Positions 1 to 8,997 of a stretch of DNA of 64,000 nt are shown in pieces. This DNA is from Bacillota bacterium (GTDB taxonomy: Bacteria; Bacillota; Clostridia; Acetivibrionales; DSM-1351): NCBI GenBank assembly GCA_023400235.1, contig JAEXFI010000045.1, positions 248,001 to 312,000 of the forward strand. The letters run 5' to 3'. The position numbers were made by a program, and so were the translations under genes. Positions within the stretch are counted from its first letter, which is position 1; every line of letters begins with the position of its first letter. The notes below the pieces were generated by a model. It did not search any database and was not told the DNA's origin. It worked only from the letters and a program-made list of their open reading frames with translations.

Positions 1-69
1 CAGAATCACGTTTGTAAATGCCAGAGAGAGCAGCAGGACAAGAATGACAATAGCTTTTATTATTTTCAT
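1..69 (-). CDS. N-terminus of a secreted or membrane-anchored protein, cut by the window edge
   Basis: An ATG at 69-67 follows a strong AGGAGG ribosome site at 76-81 and opens a frame that runs off the left edge. The 23 visible residues are a short basic start (MKIIK) followed by a continuous hydrophobic stretch, that is, a signal peptide or membrane anchor. It starts 38 bp downstream of the TauE/SafE-type gene and points the same way, so it is probably the next gene of the large sulfur operon. The product cannot be identified from this fragment. Confidence 0.6.
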   Translation of the reverse strand, partial: MKIIKAIVILVLLLSLAFTNVIL

Positions 70-106
70 AAAAAACCTCCTTTTTTAATAACACTTTTTT
101 TAATAC

Positions 107-1162
107 TTAATCAACAACCCTTATTTTACTTTTTATCATGCCCATCCAGCAGGTGTATACCATATCCCCTGCTTTCTCAGGGAAAAATTCTATAACATTG
201 TCGCCAGGAAGGATTTTCTTTATAATATTCAGGTCGGGAATAATTATTTCGTTATTGCAGTCATTAATTTCTTCCTCCTGGGCCCTCAGATTCCAGCGAA
301 CTTTTATACCTTTTTTTACTACGATAACAGGGTATTCATCTGCCCTTATTTCTGAATCAACTAATTGAAGGTCTGCTGTAACACCGGTGACTGGTGCCTC
401 CCCTTCATGTGCCGTACCAGTATAGGCATATTCAGCCCGTCCTCCAAAAGGCAGACCCAGGTCTATGCCCGCCAAAGCCAGGCCTCTGCCTGACATGTTA
501 AAACCCAGAATAAGAATAACAACAGCGCTTAATACTGTTATGATTTTAGTGTGCTTTTTGAATAATACCGAGTTGACAGCTCCAAAAGTAAATAACAGCG
601 GGACTGTTCCCAATGCAAAAATAAAGGACGAAATTGCACCGGATATTACACTTTTTGTTCCGAGAGCATAAAGCTGTATCATCTGAAGAGGGCCGCAAGG
701 CATAAGACCGCTTAATAAGCCGATTATTAATCTGCTCTTGTACCTGCCGGTAAAAACTCTTTTGGCAATGCCGGAGGGCAAACTAACATTAAGTCTTCGC
801 AATACAGGAAATACATTGAGCATTTTGACAGACAGCAATATCATAAAAATACCGCCCAGAAGAGGAATCATGCCTTTCCACCTGCCGTCCAGACTGAATA
901 CCTGGCCTATTCCACCTGCCAGCCCGCCCACAATTGTGTAGGATAACACCCTCCCGGCGTTATAGACTGCGTTGTGAGGGATGGCCTTACCGCTTATGCT
1001 GCCGGACAAAACAAAGCCGCCGCACATCCCCATGCAGTGAAAGGATGTAAGCAGCCCAAACAGAAACATTAATCCCAAGCTTGCCCTGTCCCCCAGTGCA
1101 GGGAGATATTCCAGTGAAAACAACTTTGTCAGGAATCCTGTTATATGTGTCAAATGCTCCAA
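107..1162 (-). CDS. TauE/SafE (DsbD_2)-type membrane protein with C-terminal cupredoxin-like domain
   Basis: 351 residues from a TTG start with SD AGGAGGGAG five bases upstream. Residues about 25-235 carry six or more hydrophobic segments. The first holds the signature TSFHCMGMCGG, typical of the cytochrome-c-biogenesis/sulfite-exporter-like 'TauE/SafE' family with paired cysteines, and a second motif is GLMPCGPLQM. Residues about 255-351 form a soluble domain ending in YTCWMGMIKSKIRVV, which resembles cupredoxin domains that bind copper through Cys/Met. Family members are linked to metal or thiol transport across the membrane; the real substrate is unknown. Its place at the end of a sulfur-uptake operon suggests export or handling of a sulfur anion or a metal, but this is inference from context. 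Confidence 0.72.
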   Translation of the reverse strand: MEHLTHITGFLTKLFSLEYLPALGDRASLGLMFLFGLLTSFHCMGMCGGFVLSGSISGKAIPHNAVYNAGRVLSYTIVGGLAGGIGQVFSLDGRWKGMIPLLGGIFMILLSVKMLNVFPVLRRLNVSLPSGIAKRVFTGRYKSRLIIGLLSGLMPCGPLQMIQLYALGTKSVISGAISSFIFALGTVPLLFTFGAVNSVLFKKHTKIITVLSAVVILILGFNMSGRGLALAGIDLGLPFGGRAEYAYTGTAHEGEAPVTGVTADLQLVDSEIRADEYPVIVVKKGIKVRWNLRAQEEEINDCNNEIIIPDLNIIKKILPGDNVIEFFPEKAGDMVYTCWMGMIKSKIRVVD

Positions 1163-1192
1163 TTTTGCTCCCTCCTGTCTTCGTGATAGTTT

Positions 1193-1990
1193 TTACAGGT
1201 AATAGTCAAGTGGTGACCTGCTGCTAACGAGATGCAACCTTTCAAGTATTTCTGACCGCAGGGCCATAAAATCTTCACTGTTTCTTAACCTGGGCCGTTT
1301 TAGTGCAACGTCTATAACACTCTCTATTTTGCCTGGTCTGGGTGTCATAATCACTATTTTGTCACTGAGATAAATCGCCTCATCTACGTCATGTGTAACA
1401 AGAATCATTGTAGTTCCCCTTGCTGCCCATAGCTCCAATATTTTGTCCTGTAAATCAAAGCGGGTAAAGGAATCCAGTGCTCCCAGAGGCTCATCCAGAA
1501 GCAAGACCCTGGGATTGTTAATTAAGGCTCGGGCCAGAGAGGCTCTCTGGGCCATGCCGCCCGAAAGCTGATGGGGATAGTTTTTTTCAAAGCCCTTTAA
1601 CCCTGCCAGTTCAATAAATTGTGCAATTTCAGACTTATTCTCCTTGTATATCTTTCTGGCCTTAAGACCGGCAGCTATATTATTCTCAACCGTCTCCCAG
1701 GGAAACAGGTTTGCGTGCTGAAAGACATATCCCCTCATATAATGGGTTCCCTCCACTGCCTCCCCATCTAAAAAAATCTGCCCCTGCTGCGCCTGATCAA
1801 GTCCTGCAATCAGCCTTAACAGGGTCGTCTTGCCACAGCCGGAAGGACCTATAAGCGACACAAATTCTCCAGTATTCACCTCCAGGTTTATATCCTGAAG
1901 TGCTTCTATTTCGTTGCCGTTGGCATCCAGATAAACCCTGTATATATTTTTTATTGCTATATTCCCGGAAACTGACAGTTTAGCATTCAT
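1193..1990 (-). CDS. ssuB: Sulfonate/taurine/nitrate-type ABC transporter ATPase
   Basis: ATPase subunit of an ABC importer of the NitT/TauT (SsuB/TauB) class. It has Walker A GPSGCGKTT, a Q-loop in YVFQHANLFPW, signature LSGGMAQRASLARAL, Walker B VLLLDEPLGALDS and the switch histidine in VTHDVDEA. I place the start at the ATG at 1990, because its ATGA overlaps the stop of the permease gene (classic translational coupling); a TTG at 2014 would lengthen it by eight residues but lacks a good ribosome site. Acts with the permease and lipoprotein encoded just upstream, most likely importing an organosulfonate or related sulfur compound, since every neighbour handles sulfur. Confidence 0.85.
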   Translation of the reverse strand: MNAKLSVSGNIAIKNIYRVYLDANGNEIEALQDINLEVNTGEFVSLIGPSGCGKTTLLRLIAGLDQAQQGQIFLDGEAVEGTHYMRGYVFQHANLFPWETVENNIAAGLKARKIYKENKSEIAQFIELAGLKGFEKNYPHQLSGGMAQRASLARALINNPRVLLLDEPLGALDSFTRFDLQDKILELWAARGTTMILVTHDVDEAIYLSDKIVIMTPRPGKIESVIDVALKRPRLRNSEDFMALRSEILERLHLVSSRSPLDYYL

Positions 1991-3036
1991 TGTTTCAACA
2001 ATCCCTTCTGCCAAATCAGAACTCTGTCCCTGATTTTATATATTGCAGCCATGACAACTGAAAAAACTATTGCCATAACAATAATTGAAGCATAGACCTT
2101 AGCATAATTCGACCAGCTTTTAGCCCAGTTTATGTACCAGCCCAGTCCGGCTTTGGCACCTATTATTTCTGAAACCACCAGAGTTGCAAAAGACACTCCC
2201 GTTCCAGTATAAATCCCCGTAAAAATTGACGGCATGGCACCGGGTATTGCAACTCTGAAAATCAAGAATTTTTCCTGAGCCCCCAGAGTTCTTGCCGCCT
2301 CAAAGTATGACTTCTCAATATTGGCAATGCCTCCGCTGGCCATATAGGCTACAGGAAACCATACGCAGAGCACTATAAGGAAAATCTGTGCATAGAAGCT
2401 TGAGGGAAAGATAAACATTGTAATGGGAATCCAGGCAGTGGCAGGTATAACGCCCATGACTCTTATCACAGGGAAAAGCCAATAATTCCACTGCCTGTAC
2501 CAGCCAATGAGAATTCCGGACACAAGTCCTATGAGTGTACCCGTTGTGAAACCTATCAAAAGTAATCTCAATGAAAACAAAGTGCTGATAAGCAAGGTAA
2601 AGGCATCTTCCACCATAACCTGAAGGATCTGTGCCAGGCTTGGGAAAAAAGGAAGGGGAAGATAGTTTGTCTTTGTTGTGAGAATGTCCCATAATATCAG
2701 CACAAGCCCTACTGTAAAATAAAATTGTGACTGATGGGTGTTTTTTAATCGGATTTTTAAATTATATACGGAATATATGGTCCTTGCAGTAAAGAAGCCA
2801 GCCACTAATATAAGAAATATCCTGTAGGGAATAACCCCTACTGATTGCTTTGCGGGTATATAAAGATTCACCAGCAGGGCGGACACAAATGCTGCAATCT
2901 GAAGTGTAGGCCATATCTTGGAGTCTTTTTTCCAATATATATCCTTGTATATCCGCTTATTTGTGTTACCTGTTTCGCCGGTAGCTTTTGCTCTGGCTTG
3001 TATAACCGGAAGTTCAAGAACATTTTCCTCTTTCAT
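1987..3036 (-). CDS. ssuC: Sulfonate/taurine/nitrate-type ABC transporter permease
   Basis: 349 residues, longer than the usual ~255 of SsuC. The first ~130 residues add a hydrophilic start and about three extra membrane segments before the core BPD_transp_1 domain. The core carries the EAA-loop region EAARTLGAQEKFLIFRVAIPGAMPSIFTG that docks the ATPase (written here only to locate it, about residues 245-270). SD AGGAGG precedes ATG 3036. It lies 28 bp after ssuA and overlaps ssuB by four bases. The N-terminal extension is an oddity worth noting; otherwise it is a standard inner-membrane subunit of a sulfonate-type importer. Confidence 0.83.
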   Translation of the reverse strand: MKEENVLELPVIQARAKATGETGNTNKRIYKDIYWKKDSKIWPTLQIAAFVSALLVNLYIPAKQSVGVIPYRIFLILVAGFFTARTIYSVYNLKIRLKNTHQSQFYFTVGLVLILWDILTTKTNYLPLPFFPSLAQILQVMVEDAFTLLISTLFSLRLLLIGFTTGTLIGLVSGILIGWYRQWNYWLFPVIRVMGVIPATAWIPITMFIFPSSFYAQIFLIVLCVWFPVAYMASGGIANIEKSYFEAARTLGAQEKFLIFRVAIPGAMPSIFTGIYTGTGVSFATLVVSEIIGAKAGLGWYINWAKSWSNYAKVYASIIVMAIVFSVVMAAIYKIRDRVLIWQKGLLKQ

Positions 3037-3064
3037 AAAACCTCCTTTTTATAAATCATATGTC

Positions 3065-4126
3065 CTATTTGTCAAAAATTTTATAATATACCTTATCGGC
3101 GAAGGGTTTTGGTTCTGTGCCCTTTTTCAGAAACCCTGTCTTTCCGAACTGCTCAACAAAATATTTGATATCCTCATAGGCATTGGCAGTTGTGTATTCG
3201 TAGTCATAGGATTTTATCAGCTCTGTAAGCAGGACTAAATCTTCAGTTGCCACATATTTTTTCTCAACTTCAATTTTTGCTGTCTCCTCAGGATTTGCGT
3301 TTATCCACTCAGTTGCTTTTTTATAAGCCCGGGCTATTGCTGCCACTCTTTCGGGATTTTCTTCCAACTGCTTCTTGGAGGCGTACAGGAAGCAGCAGCT
3401 CTTGCCTGCAAACAGCGGATCTGTTGAAATATCCGAAAGTGCAGTGTAGCCTTCATTTTTTTCTGCCAGGATTCCATACGGGTCCCAGGCTGCAAAGGCA
3501 TCTATTTCTCCTTTTTTTACAGCGGTAGTCAATTGGTCAAGGGGATATGTAACCCAGGTAACCTCGGTTTTAGGATCAATGCCTGCATTGGCAAGAACTA
3601 TTGTTGCAACCGACTGTGGAGTGCCTCCCATTTCATCTATTCCGATTCTCTTTCCCTTTAAGTCTTTTGAGGTCTTGATGGGTGACCCCGGAGGAGTTAC
3701 AAGTCTTATACAGCCCTTATGCAGACCGCCGATTATTTTTAAATCCATACCCTCCTGTATGGAAGGGAAATATTGAAAATCCCCGTTTGTAACGGTAAAT
3801 TCTCCTGTGACAAGCCCGGTCTTTAATTCACTCAGAGTTCCGCTGACCAGTTCTGCCTCAAGCCCCTCCTCTGCAAAAAAACCCTTCTCATAGGCAATAT
3901 AGGAAGGTGCCCCGCAGGCACCGCCTCCCAAAGCCTGTATCTTGAGCTTACCGAATTTATATTTTGCTTTTTCCTGTTTTTGAGCCGACCCGGAGCTTAC
4001 CCTCTCCGTACCCGAAACTGCTGCTTGCGAGCCTGCCTCTTTTCCCGCATCTCCGCAGGCTGAAGCAAATATTGCTGTAATCCCAATTGACAGAGTCAAT
4101 ACAAGGAGCCTTTTTAATTTTTGCAT
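3065..4126 (-). CDS. ssuA: Sulfonate/taurine/nitrate-type ABC transporter substrate-binding lipoprotein
   Basis: 353 residues with a signal peptide and lipobox (FASAC, Cys about 24), so it is a membrane-anchored lipoprotein. The mature part is an NMT1/THI5-like (SsuA/TauA) periplasmic-binding fold: the features YEKGFFAEEGLEAELVSG, a KTGLVTGEF segment and DLKGKRIGI are family hallmarks. The segment GGGACGAPSYIAYE near the start of the mature domain is cysteine-bearing and glycine-rich, which is unusual. The ligand cannot be read from sequence; context favours an organosulfur compound. First gene of the ssuACB set, 30 bp after metY. Confidence 0.83.
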   Translation of the reverse strand: MQKLKRLLVLTLSIGITAIFASACGDAGKEAGSQAAVSGTERVSSGSAQKQEKAKYKFGKLKIQALGGGACGAPSYIAYEKGFFAEEGLEAELVSGTLSELKTGLVTGEFTVTNGDFQYFPSIQEGMDLKIIGGLHKGCIRLVTPPGSPIKTSKDLKGKRIGIDEMGGTPQSVATIVLANAGIDPKTEVTWVTYPLDQLTTAVKKGEIDAFAAWDPYGILAEKNEGYTALSDISTDPLFAGKSCCFLYASKKQLEENPERVAAIARAYKKATEWINANPEETAKIEVEKKYVATEDLVLLTELIKSYDYEYTTANAYEDIKYFVEQFGKTGFLKKGTEPKPFADKVYYKIFDK

Positions 4127-4156
4127 TGTTATACCACCCTTCTCTAAATGTTATTT

Positions 4157-5482
4157 TCAGGCAACCTCTTCAGTTCTGCTTTTAAAAGCTCCGGCAAACG
4201 CCCTTTCCAAATCCTCTATCAAATCCTTTGCATCCTCAAGTCCTATTGAAAGCCTGACAGTTTCCGGAGAGATTTTAGCCAGCAATTGCTCCTCTGCAGT
4301 CAGCTCTCCGTGAGTAGTTTTCGGCGCATTTATAATCAGAGATCGAGCGTCTCCTACATTTGCGTGGTAGCTGAAGATTTTTGTCGAATCAATAAAAGTT
4401 TTTATTTGTTCTTCAGAAGCCTTTAAGCCAAAGGTGAATACGGAACCCGCGCCCTTGGGGAGATATTTTTGAGCCAGCCTTCCATATTTACTGTCTTTAG
4501 CGCAGGGATGCATTACCCAGGCTACCTCCTTTTTTGCTTCCAGATACCTGATTATTTTCTCGGCATTTGAAACCTGCTTTTGAACCCGCTCGGAAAGAGT
4601 TTCAAGGCCCACCAGGGCAAGATATGCATCAAAGGGACCAAGCGCCGCCCCAAAGTAAGCCAGGTAGTTAATGCGGATTCTTGTTGTAAAGGCAGCATTT
4701 CCGAAGGCTTCTATAAAACTTCTTCCCCTTCCCTGTGCATCTCTTAACATATAGACCGGGTCTGTAAATTGCGGGAATTTGCCGTTGCTCCAGTTAAACC
4801 TGCCGCTTTCAAGCACCAGTCCGGCAATTGCATTCCCATGCCCGTTCAGAGCCTTTGTGGCGGAATAGATAACTATGTCCGCTCCGTATTTAATAGGATT
4901 TAAAAGATATGGGGTTGCAAAGGTATTATCAACTATAAGCGGTATATCATGCTGATGTGCGATTGCAGCCAGTGCTTCCAAATCCGCAATGGCTGCATTG
5001 GGATTGCTTATGCTTTCCACAAAAAGGGCCTTTGTATCTGGTCTGATTTTACTTTGCCACTGTTCAAGGTCATCAATATCCTCCACCTGGTCAATTTCAA
5101 TATTGAAGTTTGGATAGATTTTTTTAAAGCTGTCAAAGGTACCGCCATAAACCTGAGCCGTAGTCAGGATTCTTCCGCCGCCTTCGGCAACATTGAACAA
5201 GGAATAGGTCACCGCAGCCATACCGGAGCCCACTGCTATTGCCGAAGCGGCTCCGTCAAGAGCAGCCACTCTTTTTTCCAGGACATCCACCGTAGGATTT
5301 CCCACTCTGGTATACAGGTAACCGAATTCTGAAAAGCTGAACAATCTTTCCGCTCTGTCAGTATCGCCCAAATCAAAGGAAGCCGTCTGATAAACCGGCA
5401 CTGCAACCGAATAATTATGCTCCTTGGGGTCATAACCCGCCCTTACCTTCAGGGTATCAAAGCCTAAATCTGAGAACGCCAT
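4157..5482 (-). CDS. metY: O-acetylhomoserine sulfhydrylase (homocysteine/methionine synthase)
   Basis: PLP enzyme of the Cys/Met-metabolism family, 441 residues, the longer form typical of O-acetylhomoserine aminocarboxypropyltransferase. It joins O-acetylhomoserine with sulfide to give homocysteine, or with methanethiol to give methionine directly. The PLP lysine is Lys210 in YSATKALNGHG, and the family motif VDNTFATPYLLNP lies just before it. Good SD (AGAGGTG) before ATG 5482. Its presence in an operon with a nitrogenase-like reductase fits the published methylthio-alkane reductase scheme, in which released methanethiol is captured by this enzyme; that link is inference here. Confidence 0.9.
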   Translation of the reverse strand: MAFSDLGFDTLKVRAGYDPKEHNYSVAVPVYQTASFDLGDTDRAERLFSFSEFGYLYTRVGNPTVDVLEKRVAALDGAASAIAVGSGMAAVTYSLFNVAEGGGRILTTAQVYGGTFDSFKKIYPNFNIEIDQVEDIDDLEQWQSKIRPDTKALFVESISNPNAAIADLEALAAIAHQHDIPLIVDNTFATPYLLNPIKYGADIVIYSATKALNGHGNAIAGLVLESGRFNWSNGKFPQFTDPVYMLRDAQGRGRSFIEAFGNAAFTTRIRINYLAYFGAALGPFDAYLALVGLETLSERVQKQVSNAEKIIRYLEAKKEVAWVMHPCAKDSKYGRLAQKYLPKGAGSVFTFGLKASEEQIKTFIDSTKIFSYHANVGDARSLIINAPKTTHGELTAEEQLLAKISPETVRLSIGLEDAKDLIEDLERAFAGAFKSRTEEVA

Positions 5483-5552
5483 AAATACACCTCTTTCTTA
5501 ATTACTTAATAATTCACCGACGGAATTATTTATTGCCGGTGGTCTGTAACAA

Positions 5553-6461
5553 CTAATAAATGTTTTTGCTTATATACCGGTCTCCCCTGTCAGGAAGAAG
5601 TACTACAATATTTGCCACTTCAACCCTTTGTGCTATAGCTCTTGCAGCATACAGCGCAGCTCCTGAGGAGGTTCCAGCCAGTACCCCCTCTTTTAATGCC
5701 AGCAGTTTAACCTCCTGCAAGGCTTGAATATCATTGACCTTAATCACTTCATCTATTAATGAATTGTCCATGGTTTCAGGCATAAAAGTATTTCCTATGC
5801 CTTCAATACTGTAGCAGCCCGGCAGTCCCCCTCCCATGGTGGAACCCACCGGATCGGCCAGAATCCCCTTAACATGAGGGCTTCTTTCCTTTATATATTT
5901 AAGTACTCCTGAAATAGTACCTCCACTGCCTGCCCCTGCAACCACATAATCAATTTTCCCATCCAGGTCCTTGAATATTTCCGGACCGGTTGTCTCATAA
6001 TGTATCTTTGGATTGGCCATATTGGTAAACTGGCTCAGGCATATGGAATTTTCAATAGTTGACAGCAGCTCCTGAACTTTTTCAAAAGCCCCGCTCATTC
6101 CTTTTTCCAGTGGAGTATGGATTATTTCCGCCCCCAGAGCCTTCATTATTACCTGCTTTTCCAGAGAAAATTTTTCAGGAACGGCAAATACCACTCTATA
6201 GCCTTTGTTCAAGGCTGCCAGGGCAATGCCGATACCTGCATTTCCTGCGGTGGCTTCCAAAATGGTTGTGCCTGGAGAAAGAATTCCCCTTCTCTCGGCA
6301 TCCTCCAACAGTGCCGTACCCATTCTATCTTTTACACTGCCTCCTGGGTTAAAAAGCTCCAGCTTGGCAAAAAGCTGCACAGTTTCCTTTATGCCAATAT
6401 TATTAAGCTTCAATATTGGTGTATTTCCGATTAATTCCCGGATATCATTAAAAATTCTCAT
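5553..6461 (-). CDS. mccA: Cysteine synthase / O-acetylserine-dependent cystathionine beta-synthase (MccA/CysK family)
   Basis: 302-residue fold-type II PLP enzyme. PLP lysine Lys44 lies in FNPGGSVKDR, the substrate loop is EATAGNAGIGIAL, and the PLP-phosphate loop is AGAGSGGTISG. It either makes cysteine from O-acetylserine plus sulfide or condenses O-acetylserine with homocysteine to cystathionine. Adjacency to a cystathionine lyase-type gene (as in Bacillus mccA-mccB) and the TAGNAGIG loop favour the MccA role (homocysteine to cysteine). Plain CysK remains possible. SD GAGGGG before ATG 6461. Confidence 0.82.
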   Translation of the reverse strand: MRIFNDIRELIGNTPILKLNNIGIKETVQLFAKLELFNPGGSVKDRMGTALLEDAERRGILSPGTTILEATAGNAGIGIALAALNKGYRVVFAVPEKFSLEKQVIMKALGAEIIHTPLEKGMSGAFEKVQELLSTIENSICLSQFTNMANPKIHYETTGPEIFKDLDGKIDYVVAGAGSGGTISGVLKYIKERSPHVKGILADPVGSTMGGGLPGCYSIEGIGNTFMPETMDNSLIDEVIKVNDIQALQEVKLLALKEGVLAGTSSGAALYAARAIAQRVEVANIVVLLPDRGDRYISKNIY

Positions 6462-6511
6462 AGTATTATCCCCTCAAGTCTCAACAAAGCAGATTATGAA
6501 TGCTCCCCCCA

Positions 6512-7696
6512 TTATTTCTTTCTTGCCTGGCGCAAGGCGTATTCCAAATCAGCAACTATTGCTTCCTTATCCTCTATTCCCACGGACAGGCGGATAAGGT
6601 TGTCATCAATCCCGACCTTTTTCCTTATTTCCGGGGGTATTGAGGCATGGGTCATGCTGGCGGGGTGACTTACAAGAGATTCCACTCCCCCAAGGCTTTC
6701 TCCAAGAGAAATAAGCTTTACGTTCTGAAAGAATATCCTGATATCGTACTCCTGGGATAAAATAAAGGAAATCATAGCTCCGGGGCCCTTTGCCTGCTTT
6801 TTATGAATTTTATGACCAGAGGAATCTTCAATGCCGGGGAAGAAGATTCTGGTTACCCCAGCATGTTCTCTGAGAAATCGGGCCACAAATACAGCATTTT
6901 GAATATGCCTATCCATTCTCACAGACAGGGTTTTCAAGCCTCTTAGAAGCAGCCAGGAATCAAAGGGAGGCAGGACTCCCCCAGTGGCATTCTGGAGAAA
7001 TTGAAGCCGGGCGGCAATTTCAGTGTCACCTGTAACCACCAGTCCTGCTATGACGTCACTGTGACCTCCAAGATATTTTGTGGCACTGTGTATTACAATG
7101 TCGGCTCCAAGCTCCAGCGGCCTTTGCAGGTATGGTGTCATAAATGTGTTGTCAACGATGGTGAGAGCCCCGTTCTTCCTGGCTATCTTGGAGACCTCCT
7201 GAATATCTGTTATGGTAAGCAATGGATTTGCAGGGCTTTCCACAATAACAGCTGCAACTTCCCCGCTGAATTTACTTTCCACCTCCTGGATATTTGAGGT
7301 GTCAACGATTTCATACTCCAGTCCGAACCTTTTAAAAACCTTGTCCAGAACTCTGTAGGTACCTCCGTATACATTATTTGAAATGATAACCCTGTCACCG
7401 CTTTTAAACAGCAGCAGAACTGCTGTAATGGCAGCCATTCCGGAAGCAAAGGCAAAACCCGCCGCACCTCCCTCAAGTTCCTTTATAAGTACTTCCAATG
7501 CTTCTCTCGTGGGATTGCCGGTTCTTGAATATTCATATCCCTTATGCTGTCCCAGTTCAATTTGCCTGTAAGTTGAAGTCAGATATACCGGCACACTTAC
7601 CGCTCCCGTTTTTTCATCCCCGTCAATACCACCATGTATGAGCAAGGTGTTAAAATTCCTTTGCATGTCTGGTTCGGTTATCATTTCATTTTCCAT
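6512..7696 (-). CDS. mccB: Cystathionine gamma-lyase/beta-lyase-type PLP enzyme (MccB/MetB/MetC family)
   Basis: Cys/Met-metabolism PLP enzyme, 394 residues from ATG 7696, chosen because GGAGG sits nine bases before it; a longer in-frame start at 7729 has no ribosome site and overlaps the previous gene. Motifs: YEYSRTGNPTR, ASGMAAI, VDNTFMTPYLQRP and the PLP lysine Lys207 in HSATKYLGGHSD. Family members cleave cystathionine to cysteine or homocysteine, or degrade methionine to methanethiol. Its pairing with the mccA-like gene 50 bp downstream points to reverse transsulfuration. A methionine gamma-lyase role cannot be excluded. Confidence 0.82.
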   Translation of the reverse strand: MENEMITEPDMQRNFNTLLIHGGIDGDEKTGAVSVPVYLTSTYRQIELGQHKGYEYSRTGNPTREALEVLIKELEGGAAGFAFASGMAAITAVLLLFKSGDRVIISNNVYGGTYRVLDKVFKRFGLEYEIVDTSNIQEVESKFSGEVAAVIVESPANPLLTITDIQEVSKIARKNGALTIVDNTFMTPYLQRPLELGADIVIHSATKYLGGHSDVIAGLVVTGDTEIAARLQFLQNATGGVLPPFDSWLLLRGLKTLSVRMDRHIQNAVFVARFLREHAGVTRIFFPGIEDSSGHKIHKKQAKGPGAMISFILSQEYDIRIFFQNVKLISLGESLGGVESLVSHPASMTHASIPPEIRKKVGIDDNLIRLSVGIEDKEAIVADLEYALRQARKK

Positions 7697-7700
7697 AAGC

Positions 7701-8033
7701 TCAATCCTCCTTGATAATATCTCTATCAATTAACTTTTTTAAAACCGCATCTATGGGATAGGACGCTTCAAAAATTCTGATGCCCTTTGCCTGAATAAAT
7801 CCAAGAGCACCTCTTCCAATCCGGCTGACAATGATAGTGCTGCAATCCTCTATAAGCCTTAAAGTCCTGGCAAACTCACTTTCGTCATGGCTGCCTGCGA
7901 CAGATGGTTTTCTTATCTCAATAAATTTGAAAGTCTTATTGTCCAGTTCATATATGTAAAAGCTTGTGGCTCTTGCAAAATGTAAATCAATATTTTTTCC
8001 GTCGCTGCTTGCAATTGCTATTCTTTGACTCAT
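7701..8033 (-). CDS. Dinitrogenase cofactor-binding family protein (NifX/NafY-like), second copy
   Basis: 110-residue protein of the dinitrogenase iron-molybdenum cofactor family. It begins RIAIASSDGKNIDLHFARA, the family start in which the histidine of the HF motif is thought to contact the Fe-S cofactor, followed by VSRIGRGALGFIQAKGIRIF. Such proteins hold or ferry NifB-cofactor-type clusters. It sits between metQ and mccB, 4 bp ahead of the latter start, about 6.3 kb from the other NifX-like gene of the same operon. It lacks the HFGHC cysteine-histidine motif seen in the first copy, so the two may have split duties. Perfect GGAGGTGG ribosome site. Confidence 0.8.
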   Translation of the reverse strand: MSQRIAIASSDGKNIDLHFARATSFYIYELDNKTFKFIEIRKPSVAGSHDESEFARTLRLIEDCSTIIVSRIGRGALGFIQAKGIRIFEASYPIDAVLKKLIDRDIIKED

Positions 8034-8044
8034 TGTGCCACCTC

Positions 8045-8890
8045 CTAGAAAGCCGGTATTACTGCACCCTTATACTTATCTTCAATATATTTGCGTACTT
8101 CCGGGGTTGTAAGAGCCTCCTTCAAGGCCACTATGGCAGGTTCATTTACCCTGCTGCTTTTTGTAACAAGAATATTTGCATAAGGAGAGTCCTTTCCTTC
8201 CCTGAATAGTGCAGAGTTGGCATCAATACCTGCCTCAAGGATTTTATTGGTGTTGGTTATGTATCCGTCAAAATCCTCCTTCAGCCTTATCAGTTGGGCC
8301 GAATCAATTTCCTTCAGCTCGATTTTTCTGGTATATTCCGCAATATCTTTTACAGTGGCGGCGTGTTCAGGTAAATCTGCCTTTAATTTTATAAAACCGT
8401 TTTGCTCCAGAATTTTCAGCGCCCTGTACTCGTTTGTAACATCATTTGGAATGCCAACGACCGCATTCTCCGGCAATTCTTCCCGTGTCTTGTATTTTGC
8501 GGAATATAATCCTATAGGCTCCACATGAATATTTCCGGCATTGGCAAGATCATAGCCTTTTTCCTTTTTAATCGAATCAAGGTATGGCTGGTGCTGAAAA
8601 AAGTTCACATCAAATTCACCATTATCCGTATCTTCATTGCCGTGATCATTCTGCAGAATTGTTATGTCAAGATTTACTCCAAGAGAGGCAAGCTTGGGCT
8701 TAACAAAATTTAAAAGCTCGGCATGGGGTACCTGATCCGCCAGCACCTTCAGGGTTACGGGGTTATCCTTTGAAAACGTCTTCTCCTGAGACTTGACACC
8801 GTCCTCTGGACCACCGGTTTTTCCGCAGCCTGCCGATAATACGGCAATTAGTGCCACTGCTCCAATTAAAGCAATTATCTTTTTTTTCAT
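8045..8890 (-). CDS. metQ: Methionine-type ABC transporter substrate-binding lipoprotein
   Basis: NlpA/MetQ family lipoprotein, 281 residues from ATG 8890 (AAAGG lies upstream; an ATG nine bases earlier overlaps that site). Signal peptide with lipobox LSAGC. Family motifs: VTLKVLADQVPHAELL, DVNFFQHQPYLD and VGIPNDVTNEYRAL. Binds methionine or a close analogue at the cell surface and hands it to MetI/MetN. Being inside a sulfur-salvage operon, it may instead carry a methylthio compound. Separated from metI by a 107-bp AT-rich gap. Confidence 0.87.
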   Translation of the reverse strand: MKKKIIALIGAVALIAVLSAGCGKTGGPEDGVKSQEKTFSKDNPVTLKVLADQVPHAELLNFVKPKLASLGVNLDITILQNDHGNEDTDNGEFDVNFFQHQPYLDSIKKEKGYDLANAGNIHVEPIGLYSAKYKTREELPENAVVGIPNDVTNEYRALKILEQNGFIKLKADLPEHAATVKDIAEYTRKIELKEIDSAQLIRLKEDFDGYITNTNKILEAGIDANSALFREGKDSPYANILVTKSSRVNEPAIVALKEALTTPEVRKYIEDKYKGAVIPAF

Positions 8891-8997
8891 TTTGGTCATC
8901 CTTTCAGGTTATTATATGTATATATTTAATTGCCTTCCCAAATTATATTATTACTATATGTTTACTATGTATAAATGTTAAAAAATTTTTTTTTGCT

